Source: Achromobacter pestifer (lineage in GTDB: Bacteria; Pseudomonadota; Gammaproteobacteria; Burkholderiales; Burkholderiaceae_B). From it: DNA of 64,000 bases. A program made the position numbers and the translations under genes. The stretch is taken from assembly GCF_902859625.1 (NCBI RefSeq), contig NZ_CADIJX010000003.1:186001-250000 (forward strand), given 5' to 3'. The notes beneath the pieces were generated by a model, which saw only the letters and a list, made by a program, of their open reading frames with translations, had not been told where the DNA came from and searched no databases. Below are positions 61,896 to 64,000 of the stretch, piece after piece; the stretch's first letter is position 1, and every line of letters starts with the position of its first letter.

Positions 61896-64000
61896 CTAAC
61901 GGGGTGGGTAGACTTCGGTCAGCCGGACACCACTGCGTCCGTTGCCGTCAAGCTCCAGCACTCTAAGCGGGCGAGCCCTGCCTTCAGGCGTCTCAACCAA
62001 CTCGACGCCGGCGAACTTCTCGATAAGATGGCGAGCCAATGCACGGCTCGAAGTAGTAATGACAAGATTGAGGAAGTGGCTGCTCTCAAGTACCGTCGCC
62101 CGCAAGATATCGAGTAGCCCGACACGATTGAGATCGTCGAGGTGTGTGATTGGCTCATCAAGAAAGAATGTACCCCCGAGACTACGCGCCCGCGCTAGGA
62201 ACAACGCGAGCGCCAAGTCCTGCCGCTGTCCTTGGCTGAAATCCTTGCCAGGGTCGAGTTGCTGACCTCCGGCATCAGCCAGCCAGTGAAGGAAGTCGCG
62301 GTCATCACCGAGGTTGATACGATCGAAAACGCGATTGGCGTGCATGCGTGCAAAAAGCGGATTGACGACACGACTGAGATCCTCCACCCGCTTCCGACTC
62401 ATTGTCGTATAGGCATCGTAGAAGACCGCCCGTGCGCGTTTGGACGCGGCGATCTGGTCGCTCATTCTCTTCTGCCGATCAAGCGATGGCTGGAGTGCTT
62501 GGCGCAGATCCCTGAGTCTCGCTCGCCGGGATTCGGCCGACCATGCTGACCGCGCAGCCTCGATGTGACCCTCGGCGCGCAGTAGCCGTTGTGCTTCGGC
62601 CGCAAGATGCGTCTTGAGCGCAGATAGTTCGGCGTCCGTCCGGTCAACTCCTGGAGCGGCCTCTTCCCAGGCCGCGCGCAAAGCAGCGAGATCCGCCGAA
62701 TTCTGCTGCAGGGCTTGGCGGCACTCGCGCAGATTTTGTTGCGTGGAAGCGTAGCTTGCACGCAGTTGGTCGCGCTCCTTTATCGTATCCTCGATGTCTT
62801 TCGCCAGTCCAGCAAGCCGGAGCTGAATAGCGCGGTCATGTTCCGAGAAAGTCTTATCGAGCTGATCGAGCAAGTCTGAGACCTGCACCTCTGGCGCAAG
62901 AAGTTGGTCTGACCCGCCTAGAAGTGTGGTGGAAAGGCGGTCGCAATCGGCAAGGAACTCTGCGAGGGCATCGGCAACATCAATACGTAGGCGCGCGACC
63001 CTCGCCATCTCTGGGGTAGCACCTTCAGCGAAACCGAGTCGCTCGCTCTCGCGACGTCGTGCCTCGGCGGCAGCAAGCAGGCTTGCGCGCTCCTTTTCCA
63101 GCACATTAATCTGGTTCTTAGCGGCAAGCGCTGCGTCCAACCGCTCGCGCGCAACCCGCGCAGCATCCGAGGCAACTGCTGCCGCTGTGCGCGCCACTTC
63201 AATGAACTCCGGTGCGGCCGAGAGCGTGGCGGAGATAGCAGAGCGCAGTTGCGCGGCGTCGCCCCAGTCATGCGAACATGTCGGACATTTTGCGGCATCG
63301 ACGCCGTGGTCGTGTGCGAGGAGCGCGCGCGCAGCTGCTTGCAGACGTGCCACCGGATCGGCCGTAGCATCAAGGAGAGTCGACGCGGCTCGCGCACGGA
63401 CATCAGCCCCTGCGACGTCGCTTCGCAAGGTCGCGAGTTCTTCCTCAGTTGCCTCTCCCGTACGGGTTGCCGCTATCTCCGCATCAAGCAAGCGCTCGCG
63501 CTGAATTTGATCGGCAGCATTACCGATCGCCGTCTCAAGGGCAACCAAGTCTCCGCGCCGCTGCGCGCGCGCGTCGGTGTTCCACTGGCTCTCGGGATAG
63601 AGATCCGAAAGTGCGCCGAGTGTCTGTGGACGCCCGTCCAGCGCACCCGTATCGAGAAGCGTGGCCAGAAGGACAGCGCTCAGGTGCGATAGCCGATCTT
63701 TGGCTGCAGCGAGTGCGCGGGCTGCGTCGCTCGTCACAGCACGCTGTGAGCTGCGCTCGGCGACGCTAGCCGCTGCGTTCCTGCTCTTCTCTTCGACTTC
63801 CGCAAGCGATCGCGATAGCCGTGCTTCGAGCGCAGTGCCTTCGTTCACCGCCAGTTCCAAGGTGGAATACATGCTCCACTGAGCTTCTACTCGCTGAGCA
63901 CCGAATGTACGTGCATCCACCGCGTGACGCTGGCGGCCGTGAACGGCGGCTAATGCTCCGAGCACATCGTCGAAACTCGATTGCTCCAGGGCTTGATGTA
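61896..64000 (-). CDS. SMC/Rad50-like ATPase, C-terminal part (cut by window edge)
   Basis: About 700 residues are visible and the frame stays open to base 64000, so the N-terminal Walker A lies outside. Two long coiled-coil arms flank a CxxC zinc-hook-like motif (AAKCPTCSHDWG). The C-terminal ATPase lobe has the ABC signature DFSQGQRQDLALALFLARAR and Walker B GGTFFLDEPITHLDDLNRVG. The order arm-hook-arm-lobe is that of Rad50/SbcC proteins. Its place in element cargo suggests a DNA-repair or phage-defence role, probably with a nuclease partner outside the window. Confidence 0.85.
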   Translation of the reverse strand, partial: HQALEQSSFDDVLGALAAVHGRQRHAVDARTFGAQRVEAQWSMYSTLELAVNEGTALEARLSRSLAEVEEKSRNAAASVAERSSQRAVTSDAARALAAAKDRLSHLSAVLLATLLDTGALDGRPQTLGALSDLYPESQWNTDARAQRRGDLVALETAIGNAADQIQRERLLDAEIAATRTGEATEEELATLRSDVAGADVRARAASTLLDATADPVARLQAAARALLAHDHGVDAAKCPTCSHDWGDAAQLRSAISATLSAAPEFIEVARTAAAVASDAARVARERLDAALAAKNQINVLEKERASLLAAAEARRRESERLGFAEGATPEMARVARLRIDVADALAEFLADCDRLSTTLLGGSDQLLAPEVQVSDLLDQLDKTFSEHDRAIQLRLAGLAKDIEDTIKERDQLRASYASTQQNLRECRQALQQNSADLAALRAAWEEAAPGVDRTDAELSALKTHLAAEAQRLLRAEGHIEAARSAWSAESRRARLRDLRQALQPSLDRQKRMSDQIAASKRARAVFYDAYTTMSRKRVEDLSRVVNPLFARMHANRVFDRINLGDDRDFLHWLADAGGQQLDPGKDFSQGQRQDLALALFLARARSLGGTFFLDEPITHLDDLNRVGLLDILRATVLESSHFLNLVITTSSRALARHLIEKFAGVELVETPEGRARPLRVLELDGNGRSGVRLTEVYPPR

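Noticed and set aside
11669-64000. Second copy of the tRNA-Gly 3' end (other att site)
   Set aside because: Looked for by eye and not found; a string search should confirm this.

Overview
The window looks like the chromosome of a high-GC betaproteobacterium of the Alcaligenaceae type, with Achromobacter/Bordetella as the best guess. The evidence is the Bug/TctC solute-binding protein beside LysR and dehydrogenase genes, the ffh/ccsA-like divergence, and a trmB-pip-thiS operon. No rRNA gene is present, so the assignment rests on gene content alone. A large acquired element begins at a tRNA-Gly gene near 11.6 kb and runs off the right edge.

1-11.6 kb is ordinary backbone. It holds a LysR regulator divergent from an aldehyde dehydrogenase / NAD-epimerase / Bug catabolic operon, then GST, an AmpD-type amidase, a small zinc-ribbon-like protein, a cytochrome c assembly-like membrane protein, ffh, a Kbp-like BON-LysM protein, thiS, proline iminopeptidase and trmB.

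11.6-16.6 kb is the entry end of the element: tRNA-Gly(CCC), a P4/ICEclc-type tyrosine integrase, a LysR effector domain without its DNA-binding domain, an XRE regulator, a complete LysR regulator, and about 0.9 kb of non-coding DNA with a diverged direct repeat.

16.6-58.1 kb is one coherent envelope system. An Hxc-like type II secretion operon (gspG-K-L-M-D-E-F, with a heme-oxygenase-like gene between D and E) is followed by a DING/PstS-like secreted protein, a 4206-residue two-partner-secretion exoprotein (TpsA), three more DING-like proteins, the remaining secretion genes (gspJ, I, H on the minus strand, gspC on the plus strand), a small exported protein, a Phd/transposase-domain protein, the TpsB transporter, and a DUF2341-LamG-ExbB / ExbD / TonB-like / porin / coiled-coil / YbjN / parvulin / TonB-C-like operon. 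From memory, the order matches the Pseudomonas aeruginosa hxc-lap-pdtA-phdA-pdtB-exbB2-exbD2 region (about PA0677-PA0701), where the T2SS exports low-phosphate DING phosphatases and TpsB exports PdtA. Here it lies on a mobile element, with four DING genes, a T2SS split around the exoprotein, and extra parts. Secretion, energisation and folding functions are therefore packaged together. A plausible job is building and remodelling a giant surface fibre together with secreted ligand-binding proteins.

58.1-64 kb is accessory cargo: a degenerate MNT-HepT fusion, a MarR repressor with two perfect operator palindromes, a second Phd/transposase-domain protein, small hypothetical genes, and an SMC/Rad50-like ATPase cut by the window edge. 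No CRISPR array, rRNA or intact insertion sequence was seen, and the second attachment site of the element was not found.
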